DNA of 37,865 bases from Oscillospiraceae bacterium (GCA_910575815.1 CAJTFN010000028.1:1-37865), one strand, 5' to 3'; counted from the first letter of the stretch, positions 25,670-33,520 are shown. Program-made: numbers and translations. Notes: generated by a model not told the origin, from the letters alone.

Positions 25670-26635
25670 TTACCCTTCGTAAAACACATCGTCCAGAACA
25701 TGGGCCGGATCGGGCTCCGGACTGTTTATGGCAAACTCCACGGCGGCCTCCATCTTCTCGGCGGCGGCCTTCTCGATCTTGTCCAGCTCCTCCTCGGTGG
25801 ACAGCCCATGAACCAGCAGATAGTCCCGGAAGCGCCGGATGGGATCCCGTTGGGTCTTCCACTCCTCGACCTTCTCCCGGCTGCGGTATACCTCCGGGTC
25901 GCCGGTCCAGTGGCCCCGCCAGCGGTAGGTCTTGCACTCCAGAAGGGAGGGCCCCTCGCCCTTCAAGGCCCGCTCCTTGGCCCGGGCAAAGGCCTGGTAG
26001 ACGGCGGCCACGTCGTTGCCGTCCACGGTTTCGCCGGGGATGCCGTAGGCCGCGCTCCGGACGGCGAGGTCCGGCACGGAGGTGGACTGCCAGGAGGGCA
26101 CCGTCATGCCGTATTGATTGTGCTCCACCACGTAGATACAGGGCAGCTTCCACACGGCGGCCAGGTTGAGGGACTCGTGAAACGTGCCCTGGTTGGACGC
26201 ACCGTCGCCGAAGAAGGCCACGGCCACGTTGGGCTTGTTCTGCATTTTCAGCGCCAGGGCGCCGCCGGTGGCGATGGGAATGCCGCCGCCCACAATGGCG
26301 TTGGCCCCGAGATTCCCCTTGGAGAAGTCCGCGATGTGCATGGAACCGCTGCGGCCCTTGCAATAGCCTGTGGCCTTGCCCATCAGCTCCGCGAGAGCCC
26401 GGCCCAGCTCCGCGCCCTTGGCGATGCAGTGGCCGTGTCCCCGGTGGGTGGAGGCGATCAGGTCCTCGTCCGTCAGCTGGGCGCAGATGGAAGCGGCGAT
26501 GGCCTCCTCGCCGGTATAGAGATGGACGGAGCCCCGGAGCTTGTTTTCGGTGAAGAGGGTCCACGCCGTCTCCTCAAAGTCCCGAATTTCGTGCATCTTA
26601 TTGTAAATCCACAGGCCGGTCTGTTTGTCGATCAT
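25670..26635 (-). CDS. Pyruvate/acetoin dehydrogenase E1 component alpha subunit
   Basis: This 321-aa E1alpha has RGSVHLYTGEEAIA (34-47), STHRGHGHCIAKGA (62-75), GRSGSMHIAD, and the TPP motif beginning GDGASNQGTFHESLN (143-157) and ending at N173 (VEHNQYG). The C-terminal YRWRGHWTGDPEVYRS is strongly reminiscent of acetoin dehydrogenase AcoA, though PdhA proteins are close. It decarboxylates the 2-oxoacid (or cleaves acetoin) and passes the acyl group to E2 lipoate. GCGGAGGTG precedes ATG 26635; the frame continues upstream over the promoter, so that ATG is favoured. It is the first gene of the operon, under a promoter overlapped by a likely GntR operator. Confidence 0.93.
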   Translation of the reverse strand: MIDKQTGLWIYNKMHEIRDFEETAWTLFTENKLRGSVHLYTGEEAIAASICAQLTDEDLIASTHRGHGHCIAKGAELGRALAELMGKATGYCKGRSGSMHIADFSKGNLGANAIVGGGIPIATGGALALKMQNKPNVAVAFFGDGASNQGTFHESLNLAAVWKLPCIYVVEHNQYGMTVPSWQSTSVPDLAVRSAAYGIPGETVDGNDVAAVYQAFARAKERALKGEGPSLLECKTYRWRGHWTGDPEVYRSREKVEEWKTQRDPIRRFRDYLLVHGLSTEEELDKIEKAAAEKMEAAVEFAINSPEPDPAHVLDDVFYEG

Positions 26636-26693
26636 GAAAAAGACACCTCCGCGTCTCAAAATTGCGGGCCGGAGGCCCGGTGACGATGACACC

Positions 26694-26722
26694 ATTTTAG
26701 CACAGGAATTATAAATTATCAA
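26694..26722 (-). promoter_or_regulatory. Sigma-70-type promoter of the E1-E2-E3 operon
   Basis: On the minus strand TTGATA (26722-26717) and TAAAAT (26699-26694) are 17 bases apart. The -35 box lies inside the 20-bp element at 26713-26732, so a protein bound there would block RNA polymerase. Confidence 0.75.
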
Positions 26723-26732
26723 TAATATATAA
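26713..26732. promoter_or_regulatory. Candidate GntR operator 1 (dehydrogenase operon side)
   Basis: AAATTATCAATAATATATAA matches the element at 26833-26852 in 18 of 20 positions, in the same orientation and exactly 120 bases away. It covers the -35 box of the operon promoter. The core TTATCAATAATATATAA is imperfectly dyad-symmetric, as expected for a dimeric GntR protein. Confidence 0.65.
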
Positions 26733-26794
26733 TCCGCCGCCTGCCAAAAACCAAGGCCGCATTTTGTGCGTTTTTTCAGAAAGCTGGGTTGCGG

Positions 26795-26823
26795 TTGACT
26801 TTGGGGGAGGGGGCATCTATAAT
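26795..26823 (+). promoter_or_regulatory. Sigma-70-type promoter of the GntR regulator / lplA
   Basis: TTGACT (26795-26800) and TATAAT (26818-26823) are separated by 17 bases, close to consensus. Transcription would start near 26830, directly at the second 20-bp element, giving a simple roadblock or autorepression arrangement. Confidence 0.85.
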
Positions 26824-26832
26824 GGTATCATC

Positions 26833-26852
26833 AAATTATCAATTATAGATAA
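26833..26852. promoter_or_regulatory. Candidate GntR operator 2 (regulator side)
   Basis: AAATTATCAATTATAGATAA lies just downstream of the -10 box of the regulator's promoter and 12 bases before its ATG. It differs from operator 1 at only two positions. Its place over the start region suggests negative autoregulation. Confidence 0.65.
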
Positions 26853-26864
26853 GGACGGGTCGAT

Positions 26865-27545
26865 ATGGAGAGAGGGAGCGGCGTGCCGGCGAACCACCAG
26901 AGAAAGGTGTTCCGGGAGGAGATCCGAAATACGATACGGGAGGCGATTTTTGCCGGGGAGCTGCGCCCCGGGGACCGGATTATTGAGACCTTCTGGGCCA
27001 AGGAGCTGGGGGTTTCCCAGGGCCCGGTCCGGGAGGCCATTCGGGACCTGGAGGCCCAGGGCCTGGTGGAGACGGTGCCCTTCAAGGGTTCCCGGGTCCG
27101 GACATTGACGGAGAAGGACATTCGGGATAATTACGGCGTTCGCATTTGCCTGGAGTCCAAGAGCATCCGGGACGCTCTGGACCGGCTGGATGACCGGGAG
27201 CTGGAAGAGCTGTCCAGCCGGCTGGGGGAGATTCTGGAGGAGATGGATGGCTGCGCGGGACGGGGAGACCTGCGGGCCTTTACCGAGTGCGACGCGGCGT
27301 TCCACCGGGCCGTCATCGACGCCACGGAAAACCAGGTGCTGCTTCGCCTGTGGGAGCAGTGCAATATGCGAAACTGGTTCAGCGTCTCCGCCCTGACGGA
27401 CGCGAAGAGCTTGAAGCGGCTTCAGCAGGGACACCAGCGGCTGCTGGAGGAAATTCGCGCCCGGGATGTCCGGGCGGCAGTCTCCACCGTGGAGGACCAC
27501 CTGACAGGGCTGATGGACGGATTTATCCGGGGCGTTCAGCCCTGA
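26865..27545 (+). CDS. GntR-family regulator, FadR subfamily (FCD domain)
   Basis: This 226-aa regulator has an N-terminal winged helix (about 14-80) with IREAIFAGELRPGDRI, AKELGVSQGPVREAIRDLE and GLVETVPFKGSRV, and a C-terminal all-helical FCD ligand domain (about 85-220) with the metal/ligand-type residues in CDAAFHRAVIDAT. Such proteins usually repress until an organic acid binds. It is divergent from the lipoate-dependent dehydrogenase operon, with matching 20-bp elements at both promoters, and is co-transcribed with lplA. Sensing of the dehydrogenase substrate (pyruvate, lactate, acetoin or a related acid) is a fair inference. Confidence 0.9.
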   Translation: MERGSGVPANHQRKVFREEIRNTIREAIFAGELRPGDRIIETFWAKELGVSQGPVREAIRDLEAQGLVETVPFKGSRVRTLTEKDIRDNYGVRICLESKSIRDALDRLDDRELEELSSRLGEILEEMDGCAGRGDLRAFTECDAAFHRAVIDATENQVLLRLWEQCNMRNWFSVSALTDAKSLKRLQQGHQRLLEEIRARDVRAAVSTVEDHLTGLMDGFIRGVQP

Positions 27546-27555
27546 GGGAGCGGGG

Positions 27556-28557
27556 ATGGCGGTGGAAGGACCGGCGGTCTATCTGGAGACAGGCTCCCAG
27601 GATCCCGGGTACAATTTGGCCTTTGAGGAATACGTGCTGACGCACCGGAGGACGGGGGACTATCTTCTGCTGTGGCAAAACGGGCCCGCCGTGGTCATCG
27701 GGCGGAACCAGAATGCAGAGGAGGAGATCAACCGGGCCTTTGTGGAGGCCCATGGCATTCGAGTCGTTCGCCGGGCCACCGGCGGCGGCGCGGTGTACCA
27801 CGATCTGGGAAATCTGAACTACTCCTTCGTCACCGGCGCCGGGGCGGAGGAGGGGATGGAGCGGTTTACCCGCCCTGTGGTGCAGGCCCTCCAAGGACTG
27901 GGGCTCCGGGCGGAGGCCGGCGGGCGGAACGACATTCTGGTGGAGGGCCGGAAGGTCTCCGGTACGGCCCAGCGGCTGCTGCGGGGGCGGATGCTTCACC
28001 ATGGGACGCTGCTCTTCGACACGGATTTGTCCATGGCAGAGGGCGCGCTGCGGGTGGACCCCGAAAAGTTCCGCTCCAAGAGCGTGAAATCTGTCCGGAG
28101 CCGGGTGGGAAACCTTCGGGAGTTCCTGGGAAAGGATTGGTCTCTGGAGAATTTCTGGGCCTATCTGAAAACCGCGCTTCTGGGAGGAGACTGGGTGAGC
28201 GGCGCCTTGGCGGAGGAGGAGCTCCAGGCTGTGGAGACGCTGCGGCGAGGCACGTACGGCTCCTGGGCGTGGAACTTCGGCAGCTCGCCTCCCTACGATC
28301 TGAAGAACCGCCGCCGCTGGGCCGGCGGCAGTCTGGAGGCCCGGGCCTCCGTGGCGGAGGGCCGGATTTCGGCCATCGGATTTTATGGGGATTTTCTTGC
28401 CCGACGTCCCCTGGATTCGCTGGTAGAAGAGCTGCGGGGAACGGCTTTCCGCCGGGAGGATGTGGCCGCGGTGCTGAACCGGTATCCTCTTGGGGATTTC
28501 TTCGGCGGCATCACGGCGGAGGAGGTTTTGGAAACCCTTTTTTATGTGCATGGATAG
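27556..28557 (+). CDS. lplA: Lipoate-protein ligase
   Basis: This 333-aa enzyme carries VRRATGGGAVYHDLGNLNYS (the lipoyl-AMP loop), GRNDILVEGRKVSGTAQ with the adenylate-contacting lysine, and HHGTLLFDTDLS, all of the LplA catalytic domain. A C-terminal accessory domain follows from about residue 245 and is intact, so it can probably activate free lipoate with ATP and transfer it to E2 K43. ATG 27556 lies 10 bases after the gntR stop, so the two are one transcript. Placing the ligase beside the E2 gene makes the module self-sufficient if lipoate can be scavenged. Confidence 0.93.
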   Translation: MAVEGPAVYLETGSQDPGYNLAFEEYVLTHRRTGDYLLLWQNGPAVVIGRNQNAEEEINRAFVEAHGIRVVRRATGGGAVYHDLGNLNYSFVTGAGAEEGMERFTRPVVQALQGLGLRAEAGGRNDILVEGRKVSGTAQRLLRGRMLHHGTLLFDTDLSMAEGALRVDPEKFRSKSVKSVRSRVGNLREFLGKDWSLENFWAYLKTALLGGDWVSGALAEEELQAVETLRRGTYGSWAWNFGSSPPYDLKNRRRWAGGSLEARASVAEGRISAIGFYGDFLARRPLDSLVEELRGTAFRREDVAAVLNRYPLGDFFGGITAEEVLETLFYVHG

Positions 28558-28653
28558 ACGAAGAGTCGGATAAGTTTGGCCCGTAGGCATACGGGCATAG
28601 GTGTTTGGAGGAGAGATACCGTCGAATAGCCCGGGGAGGAAACACCGCTACGG

Positions 28654-28683
28654 AAGGAATCTGTCAGGGGTTCCTTTTGTTTT
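28654..28683 (+). terminator. Terminator after lplA
   Basis: AAGGAA (28654-28659) pairs with TTCCTT (28671-28676), with further G-T/G-C pairs inside, followed by TTTTGTTTT. Just upstream a small hairpin (GCCCGTA/TACGGGC, about 28580-28597) and a GGTGTTT...AAACACC pairing enclose the region, so the lplA 3' end may fold into a larger structure. Confidence 0.6.
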
Positions 28684-28749
28684 CCGTTGGCCTGGGATAC
28701 CGTGCCTCCTTTCGGCGGACGCCGCCGGATGGGAGGAGACGGGAGGACC

Positions 28750-28778
28750 TTGCAAATTTACGAGCCATATGTTATATT
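28750..28778 (+). promoter_or_regulatory. Sigma-70-type promoter of the sensor operon
   Basis: TTGCAA (28750-28755) and TATATT (28773-28778) are 17 bases apart in a locally AT-rich patch. It would start transcription near 28785, about 255 bases before the first gene of the sensor operon. Confidence 0.7.
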
Positions 28779-28784
28779 TTAGAC

Positions 28785-29039
28785 AGAGTCTGTTTTAATA
28801 AAGTATGGGAAAGTGTTAGGCCTGACAATGAATCCTCTTTACGGCGGGTCTTATCAGGCCCGGAAAAGGGACGTGGGTAGCCCTGCGAAATAGAGTTTCC
28901 TGGAATCTGAGGACCGCAAGTTGGATTTCGCAGACAAGATCTATGCCCAAGACCTGGCGAAGGAGGCCCGGAGGGGCGGCCGTCCGCCCTTTGGGTTCTG
29001 GCACATGGAAGCGGATATAGCCGGAAGGGAGGGGTGACC
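28785..29039 (+). other. Structured 5' leader of the sensor operon
   Basis: This is a leader of about 255 bases with three exact pairings: GGCCTGA/TCAGGCC (28819-28825, 28854-28860), CTGCGAAAT/ATTTCGCAG (28883-28891, 28925-28933), and GGGCGG/CCGCCC around a CCGT loop (28974-28979, 28984-28989). A short frame from TTG 28921 (38 codons), with an internal ATG at 29005, stops at TGA 29035-29037 across the start of the next gene, so translational coupling is possible. I do not recognise it as a known riboswitch. It could also be coding debris. Confidence 0.4.
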
Positions 29040-30107
29040 GTGATCCAACGAGCGCAGCGGGTGGTGTTTGGCCTGCTGATTCTCTGCATGGGATACGCGG
29101 CGTTCATGTTGTGGAGCACCTTTGCGATGTTCCGGATGGATCCCGGCAAGGCGCTGGAGCGCGACATGCCGCGGCTTCTGGCCGTGATCCCCAACGGAGG
29201 CAGCGCGGATGGCCGGAGCATTGAACGGGAGTTGAACAAGGCGGGGGAGCAGTTTGGCGCGTTTGTGGAAATCTATGAAACCGCCACCGCGGAGGAGCAG
29301 AGGCAGGTGCTTCAAATCGCCGCGGACGGTGGTGCGGACGGCGTGCTGCTTTACCCCATGGAGAAGGATGGATATGCCGCCGCCTTGGCGGCCTGCGGGG
29401 AGGAGAATATCCCCGTGGTGGTCATTTCCCAGCGGCTGAACGACGCCGGCTTTGACACTTATATAGGTTCGGCGGTGAACTCTGAGCGAATGGCCGCCCT
29501 GAGCTGTATCAGCGCCACGGAGGGCGCCGGGCGGCTCTTGATCGTGGACCATCTGAACACCGGCGGCCAGTCCTACACGGAGGCGGCCGTGCTGGCTCCG
29601 GCGGAGAAGAGTGTGGCGGAAGACCCGGAGGCTCCGGAAGTCCCGGCGAAACCGCCGGATTACAGTCAGCTGCGGACCAAGATATCCGATCTGGTGAACG
29701 CCCCCTTTGAGGGCTATCGGGTGGAAAATGTCACCATCATAGAGGGGCCCCGGATTTCCCCTTACAGCCTGTACACGGAGATATACCGGCTGCTGGCCTC
29801 CGAGGCTCCCGACGCGGTGTTTTCCTACGACGGGGATGTGACCAATGTCGTCGCGGCCTGCCGGACCAACGCCTATATGGACATTTATGCTGTGGGCTAC
29901 GGAGATCCCCGGGAGTGCGCGGAGCAGCTTCGTGGGGGAACGCTGAACGGTCTGGTGCTGCAAAACGACACCTACGCCGCCGCCCTGGCGGTACGCTATC
30001 TGGTGGAACTGGACAAGGGAGTTTCCATGCCGGCCTCTGTGGATTCCGGAATCGTGCTGGTTACAGAGAACAACATGGAGCGAATACTGGGTGAAAATGA
30101 AGTGTGA
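29040..30107 (+). CDS. Membrane-anchored periplasmic-binding-protein sensor (Peripla_BP_4 type)
   Basis: This 355-aa protein has one N-terminal membrane helix (residues 8-28), no signal-cleavage or lipobox site, and a ribose/xylose-binding-type two-lobe domain outside the membrane. Visible marks are LLAVIPNGGSADGRSIERE, the DGVLLYPMEKDG lobe, IPVVVISQRLND, AVFSYDGDVTNVV and VGYGDPRECAEQLRGG. GTG 29040 fits the GGAGGGG ribosome site better than GTG 29034. No ABC permease follows; instead a LytS-type kinase and YesN-type regulator do. This resembles the XylFII-LytS-YesN design, in which an anchored sugar-binding protein activates the kinase. An unusual Pro/Glu-rich insert (AEDPEAPEVPAKPPD) splits the domain. 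Confidence 0.8.
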   Translation: MIQRAQRVVFGLLILCMGYAAFMLWSTFAMFRMDPGKALERDMPRLLAVIPNGGSADGRSIERELNKAGEQFGAFVEIYETATAEEQRQVLQIAADGGADGVLLYPMEKDGYAAALAACGEENIPVVVISQRLNDAGFDTYIGSAVNSERMAALSCISATEGAGRLLIVDHLNTGGQSYTEAAVLAPAEKSVAEDPEAPEVPAKPPDYSQLRTKISDLVNAPFEGYRVENVTIIEGPRISPYSLYTEIYRLLASEAPDAVFSYDGDVTNVVAACRTNAYMDIYAVGYGDPRECAEQLRGGTLNGLVLQNDTYAAALAVRYLVELDKGVSMPASVDSGIVLVTENNMERILGENEV

Positions 30108-30489
30108 GTATGACAACGAAATCACGCTGAAGGCGCTGAACATCCTCCACCGGGACATTCTCCTGGGGGACGCCGAAGCACAGGTGGCCGATCTGGAGAC
30201 GCTGGTGCAGCTGGTGCGCTATTTTGCCAGCCGGAGCGGCGGGAGCACCTTGGCGGAGGAGGCGGAGAATCTGGAGCGGGCGGCGACTTTTTTGACCCTT
30301 GGGGGAGAGCTGCGGCACTGCCGCTTTCCGGAGGCGTCGGAGCTGCCGGGGAAGAGCGTGGAGCGCTTCTCCGTGTTCAACGCCTGCTATGCCGCCCTGC
30401 GCCAGGGCATCTGGGAGGGGAGCGGCCGGTTTGCCGTTCAGTACGACCGGAAGGGGGAGACGCTGATGGTGAAGGTGATGGACCGTTAA
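30091..30489 (+). CDS. Small pseudo-histidine-kinase-like protein (dimerisation region plus N-box, no catalytic His or G-boxes)
   Basis: This 132-aa soluble protein has no recognised name. Aligning it by eye with the LytS-type kinase encoded next gives a near-constant offset: VRYFASRS (42-49) against LRYSLRSM (310-317); LAEEAENLERAATFLTL (54-70) against LRDEMGMVENYFFLQ; FNACYAALRQG (96-106) against the N-box ENAVIHG (370-376); LMVKVMD (125-131) against VVTVENN. The phospho-acceptor His (H278 in the kinase) has no equivalent, and the protein ends exactly where the ATP-binding G-boxes would begin. It could dimerise with or inhibit the kinase (inference). It overlaps the sensor gene by 17 bases and its stop touches the kinase start. 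GTG 30091 is the better-spaced start after GGAG; ATG 30097 is an alternative. Confidence 0.7.
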   Translation: MKMKCEYDNEITLKALNILHRDILLGDAEAQVADLETLVQLVRYFASRSGGSTLAEEAENLERAATFLTLGGELRHCRFPEASELPGKSVERFSVFNACYAALRQGIWEGSGRFAVQYDRKGETLMVKVMDR

Positions 30490-31917
30490 ATGTTGATTCG
30501 GATATTGGGGGAGAAAAATAGCATCAAACGCTTTATCATGACCTTCAGCCTGAGCGTGCTGCTGCTGATGTCCATCTTTGGAGCCATCAGTTTTTTGCAA
30601 ATCGTCACCACCCGGCACTATGACGACATGCTGCAAAACATCGTCTCCATCGAGGAGGGGCAGCGGCTGACCGACGAGTTGAAGCACTCGGCGGAAAAGT
30701 ACGCGGAGGCCCGGAAGTGGCCGGATTACGTTCAGGCACAGACAGCCCGGGAGTCTTTGGACGGGATATTGGACCGGATCGAGGCGGTGTCCATGGACCG
30801 CTCCAGCCTGCTGGCGGTACGGAGTATTCGGGAGCTGCTGGAGAACATGGACGAGCAGCTGGCCAAGCTGCGGAGCTGGGAATACGACGGTTTGTTTCAG
30901 CTCAGCGAGCGCTGCGACAACGCCCGGTATCTTCTGACCAGGATTCAGATGCTGGAGGCGAACTACGCCTCCGCCGCGTATCCCCGGATGAACCGCTACA
31001 TGGTGCATCTGACGAGGACCGCGGCGGTGATCCTCTTCTTGCTGCTGCTGGAGGCCGTTCTCTTCTGCATGGGCCTCCACGAGCAGATTTACGAGCCCAT
31101 TCAGCGGCTGGTGAGCGGTGTTCAGGAGATCTCCAAGGGCAATTTTCAGTGCCCGGACATCAAGGTGGCCAAAAGCAAGGAGTTTGACTATCTGGCGGAG
31201 GAGGTCAACCGGATGAAGCGGGATTTGAGTTCCCTGATGGAGACCCGGGAGGAAAAACTCAACGCGGAGCGGCTGTTGCAGGAGGCTCAGTTCCTGGCCC
31301 TGCAATCCCAGGTGAATCCCCACTTCCTCTTCAACGTGCTGGGCGCCACGGCGGCCACCGCCCTGGAGGAGGGGGCGGACAAGACGATGAGCATCGTGGA
31401 GAGTATTTCCCAGATGCTGCGCTACAGTCTGCGCTCAATGAAGACCCGGGTGACGCTGCGGGATGAGATGGGCATGGTGGAGAACTACTTTTTCCTTCAG
31501 AACCAGCGGTTTGGAGACCGGATTTCCTTTGCCATGGAGCTAGACGAGGCGGTGCTGGACGTGCCCATTCCCAGCATGACCGTGCAGCCCATTGTGGAAA
31601 ACGCGGTGATTCATGGCTGCGAAAAAATGGAGTCCGGCGGCTGGGTAAGGGTGATCTGCCGTCCGGATGAGGAGGGGAAATACGCCGTCGTCACGGTGGA
31701 GAACAATGGCGGCGTGATTTCGGACACCCAGATTCAGTGCTTTTACGCCGGGCAGAGCCTTCCCAACAGCGGAAAGACCACCGGCATCGGGCTGGGAAAT
31801 GTGCGGGATCGGATGCGGTACTGTTATGACCGGAAGGATTTGATGGATTGCGCGGCGGTTCATGGGAAGATCAATGTGGTGACGCTGCGCTATCCCTTGA
31901 GCGGGAGGCCCTCATGA
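30490..31917 (+). CDS. LytS/YesM-type sensor histidine kinase
   Basis: This 475-aa kinase has a membrane helix at about 14-39, an extracytoplasmic helical sensor at about 40-176, a second helix at 177-196, a HAMP linker (about 198-250), a HisKA_LytS-type domain with SQVNPHFLFN (phospho-acceptor H278), and a GHKL ATPase with N-box QPIVENAVIHG (366-376) and G-box TTGIGLGNVRDRMRY. The sensor domain is short and has no known ligand fold, fitting a kinase that hears through the anchored binding protein encoded two genes upstream. The response regulator overlaps by four bases (ATGA). Phosphate would pass to D59 of that regulator. Confidence 0.93.
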   Translation: MLIRILGEKNSIKRFIMTFSLSVLLLMSIFGAISFLQIVTTRHYDDMLQNIVSIEEGQRLTDELKHSAEKYAEARKWPDYVQAQTARESLDGILDRIEAVSMDRSSLLAVRSIRELLENMDEQLAKLRSWEYDGLFQLSERCDNARYLLTRIQMLEANYASAAYPRMNRYMVHLTRTAAVILFLLLLEAVLFCMGLHEQIYEPIQRLVSGVQEISKGNFQCPDIKVAKSKEFDYLAEEVNRMKRDLSSLMETREEKLNAERLLQEAQFLALQSQVNPHFLFNVLGATAATALEEGADKTMSIVESISQMLRYSLRSMKTRVTLRDEMGMVENYFFLQNQRFGDRISFAMELDEAVLDVPIPSMTVQPIVENAVIHGCEKMESGGWVRVICRPDEEGKYAVVTVENNGGVISDTQIQCFYAGQSLPNSGKTTGIGLGNVRDRMRYCYDRKDLMDCAAVHGKINVVTLRYPLSGRPS

Positions 31918-33371
31918 GTGAGAAGAAGTTCCTCGTGCTGGTCGTGGACGACGAGGAGAAGGACCGGAGTATTGTACGGATTTTGTTAAACCGCCAGTAC
32001 GGCGGGCTGTTTGAAATTCTGGAGGCGGAAAACGCCGCCCAGGCCCAGACTATTCTGGAGACGCGGCGGGTGGAGCTTTTGATGGTAGACATTCACATGC
32101 CGGGCATGAACGGGCTGAAGCTGGTGGAGGAGCTCAGCCGAAAGGGAATCCGGCCCTACACCGTGATGCTGACGGCGTACAGTTACTTTGAATACGCCCG
32201 GGAGGCGATCCGCTGCCAGGTGAACGACTACATCCTCAAGCCCCCGATCCGGAAGGAGTTCTATGAGTCCGTGGAACGATTTCTGGCGTGGAGCCGGGAG
32301 GCGAAGAAGACCCGGCGGATTGAGGAGACCTCCCAGCCGGTGATCAGCCGTACATTGGGCAACTGCATCATCCAGAACGGGAACGGGAAGGAGATCGACA
32401 CCTATAAAAAGCTGCTGGACCTACGGGGAGACCGGGTGTTTTGCGTGCTGCTGGACGGGGTCCTGCCGGGGCAGGAGCCCTTCTCCGACGGCGCGCTGAA
32501 AGGGCCGCTGGAGGAGACGGGCCTCTCTTATATCCTCTGTCCCCTCCAGAACCGGACGGCGGTGTTCTTTTTCACGGACCGGGACGAGGAGTGGGAGACG
32601 GTGAAATCCCTGCGGAGAGCCCTGGGAGCCATCGGAATGACGGCGGTGGCCGTGGGGGACACGGCGTCCCTGTACGACAACCCCGGCGAGTCCTACCGAA
32701 GCGCCGCCGCTCAGTTGAGCCGCCCGCCGGAGCCCAGGGAGGGGCCTCCGATAGAGGATCTTTTGAGCGAGTGCCTGAAAAACGGAGAGCTGGACACGGC
32801 GGTGGAACACCTGGAGCAGTATCTGACCCGCTATTGGGAACGGCATAATTTTGACGATTTGATGCTGGAGGGCATCAAGATTTTGACGGTGGTGCGGAAG
32901 AATGCCCGGGTGCGGGAGGAAAACATCGGGTTGAAAATGCTGGACATTTTTGTAACCGGCAATATTCAGGATATCGTCCGGTTCAGCTCCGATTACCTGC
33001 GGGAGATCGGGGAGAATCAATCCGTCTCCGCGGCGGGGAAGAAGCACCACGTGGTCCGGCGAATCTGCGCCCAGGTGATGGAGCACCTGGAAAAGCCCTG
33101 GAGCATCAACGATTTTGCCGGAAGCTACGGCTTCAACCCGGTGTATCTGGGCCGGCTTTTCAAGGAGGAAACCGGCCTGAGCTTCACCAACTACCTGATG
33201 GAGCGCCGGATTGAAAAGGCGATCGTCATGATGGCGGACCCCAATCTGACCATCGGCGCCATCGGGCAGGCGGTGGGCTACAGCGACCAGAACTATTTCA
33301 GCCGGGTTTTTAAAAAGCACACCCGGATGGGACCCAACGAGTACCGCCGGTCCCTGACCGGCGGCGGCTGA
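31914..33371 (+). CDS. YesN-type response regulator with AraC DNA-binding domain
   Basis: This 485-aa protein has an N-terminal receiver domain (1-120) with VVDDEEKDR, phospho-acceptor D59 in MVDIHMPGMNG, TAYSYFEYA and the KPPIR lysine. A middle region of about 250 residues of unknown fold follows, then a C-terminal AraC-type double helix-turn-helix (about 385-483) with YLGRLFKEETGLSFTNYL and VGYSDQNYFSRVFKKHTRMGPNEYR. The start ATG 31914 overlaps the kinase stop; the frame opens earlier but those residues lie in the kinase gene. It most likely activates the TRAP transporter operon that begins 212 bases downstream. Confidence 0.93.
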   Translation: MSEKKFLVLVVDDEEKDRSIVRILLNRQYGGLFEILEAENAAQAQTILETRRVELLMVDIHMPGMNGLKLVEELSRKGIRPYTVMLTAYSYFEYAREAIRCQVNDYILKPPIRKEFYESVERFLAWSREAKKTRRIEETSQPVISRTLGNCIIQNGNGKEIDTYKKLLDLRGDRVFCVLLDGVLPGQEPFSDGALKGPLEETGLSYILCPLQNRTAVFFFTDRDEEWETVKSLRRALGAIGMTAVAVGDTASLYDNPGESYRSAAAQLSRPPEPREGPPIEDLLSECLKNGELDTAVEHLEQYLTRYWERHNFDDLMLEGIKILTVVRKNARVREENIGLKMLDIFVTGNIQDIVRFSSDYLREIGENQSVSAAGKKHHVVRRICAQVMEHLEKPWSINDFAGSYGFNPVYLGRLFKEETGLSFTNYLMERRIEKAIVMMADPNLTIGAIGQAVGYSDQNYFSRVFKKHTRMGPNEYRRSLTGGG

Positions 33372-33381
33372 AAGGCATGGA

Positions 33382-33438
33382 GAAGCACGATTTCAACTTC
33401 TGTGAAAAAGGAGTTGAAATCGTGCTTCTTTTCTTTTT
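33382..33438 (+). terminator. Strong Rho-independent terminator of the sensor operon
   Basis: GAAGCACGATTTCAACT (33382-33398) and its exact complement (33412-33428) form a 17-bp stem followed by TTTTCTTTTT (33429-33438). It starts 10 bases after the response-regulator stop and separates the sensor operon from the transporter operon. Confidence 0.95.
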
Positions 33439-33520
33439 GCCTTGGAGAAATTTGTTTGATTTGTACTAAAAATCTTCGGTTGCGTGTAGAGTAAATTGGA
33501 GAATCCTGTGTTACTATTTT

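Noticed and set aside
23875..26169. Very long plus-strand open frame (764 codons) opposite the E1/E2 genes
   Set aside because: It is an antisense shadow produced by GC-rich codons; it has no ribosome site and a low-complexity Pro/Arg/Ser product, while the minus strand encodes clear E1 and E2 domains.
28575..28683. Possible known riboswitch downstream of lplA
   Set aside because: Pairings exist but no conserved core of a riboswitch class I know could be matched, and the region ends in a terminator with no gene directly behind it.
28601..28880. Short plus-strand frames between lplA and the sensor operon
   Set aside because: They cross a terminator and a promoter, lack ribosome sites, and show no known domain.
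30061..31323. Minus-strand open frame of 420 codons opposite the kinase genes
   Set aside because: Leu/Gln/His-rich shadow; the plus strand carries the kinase motifs.
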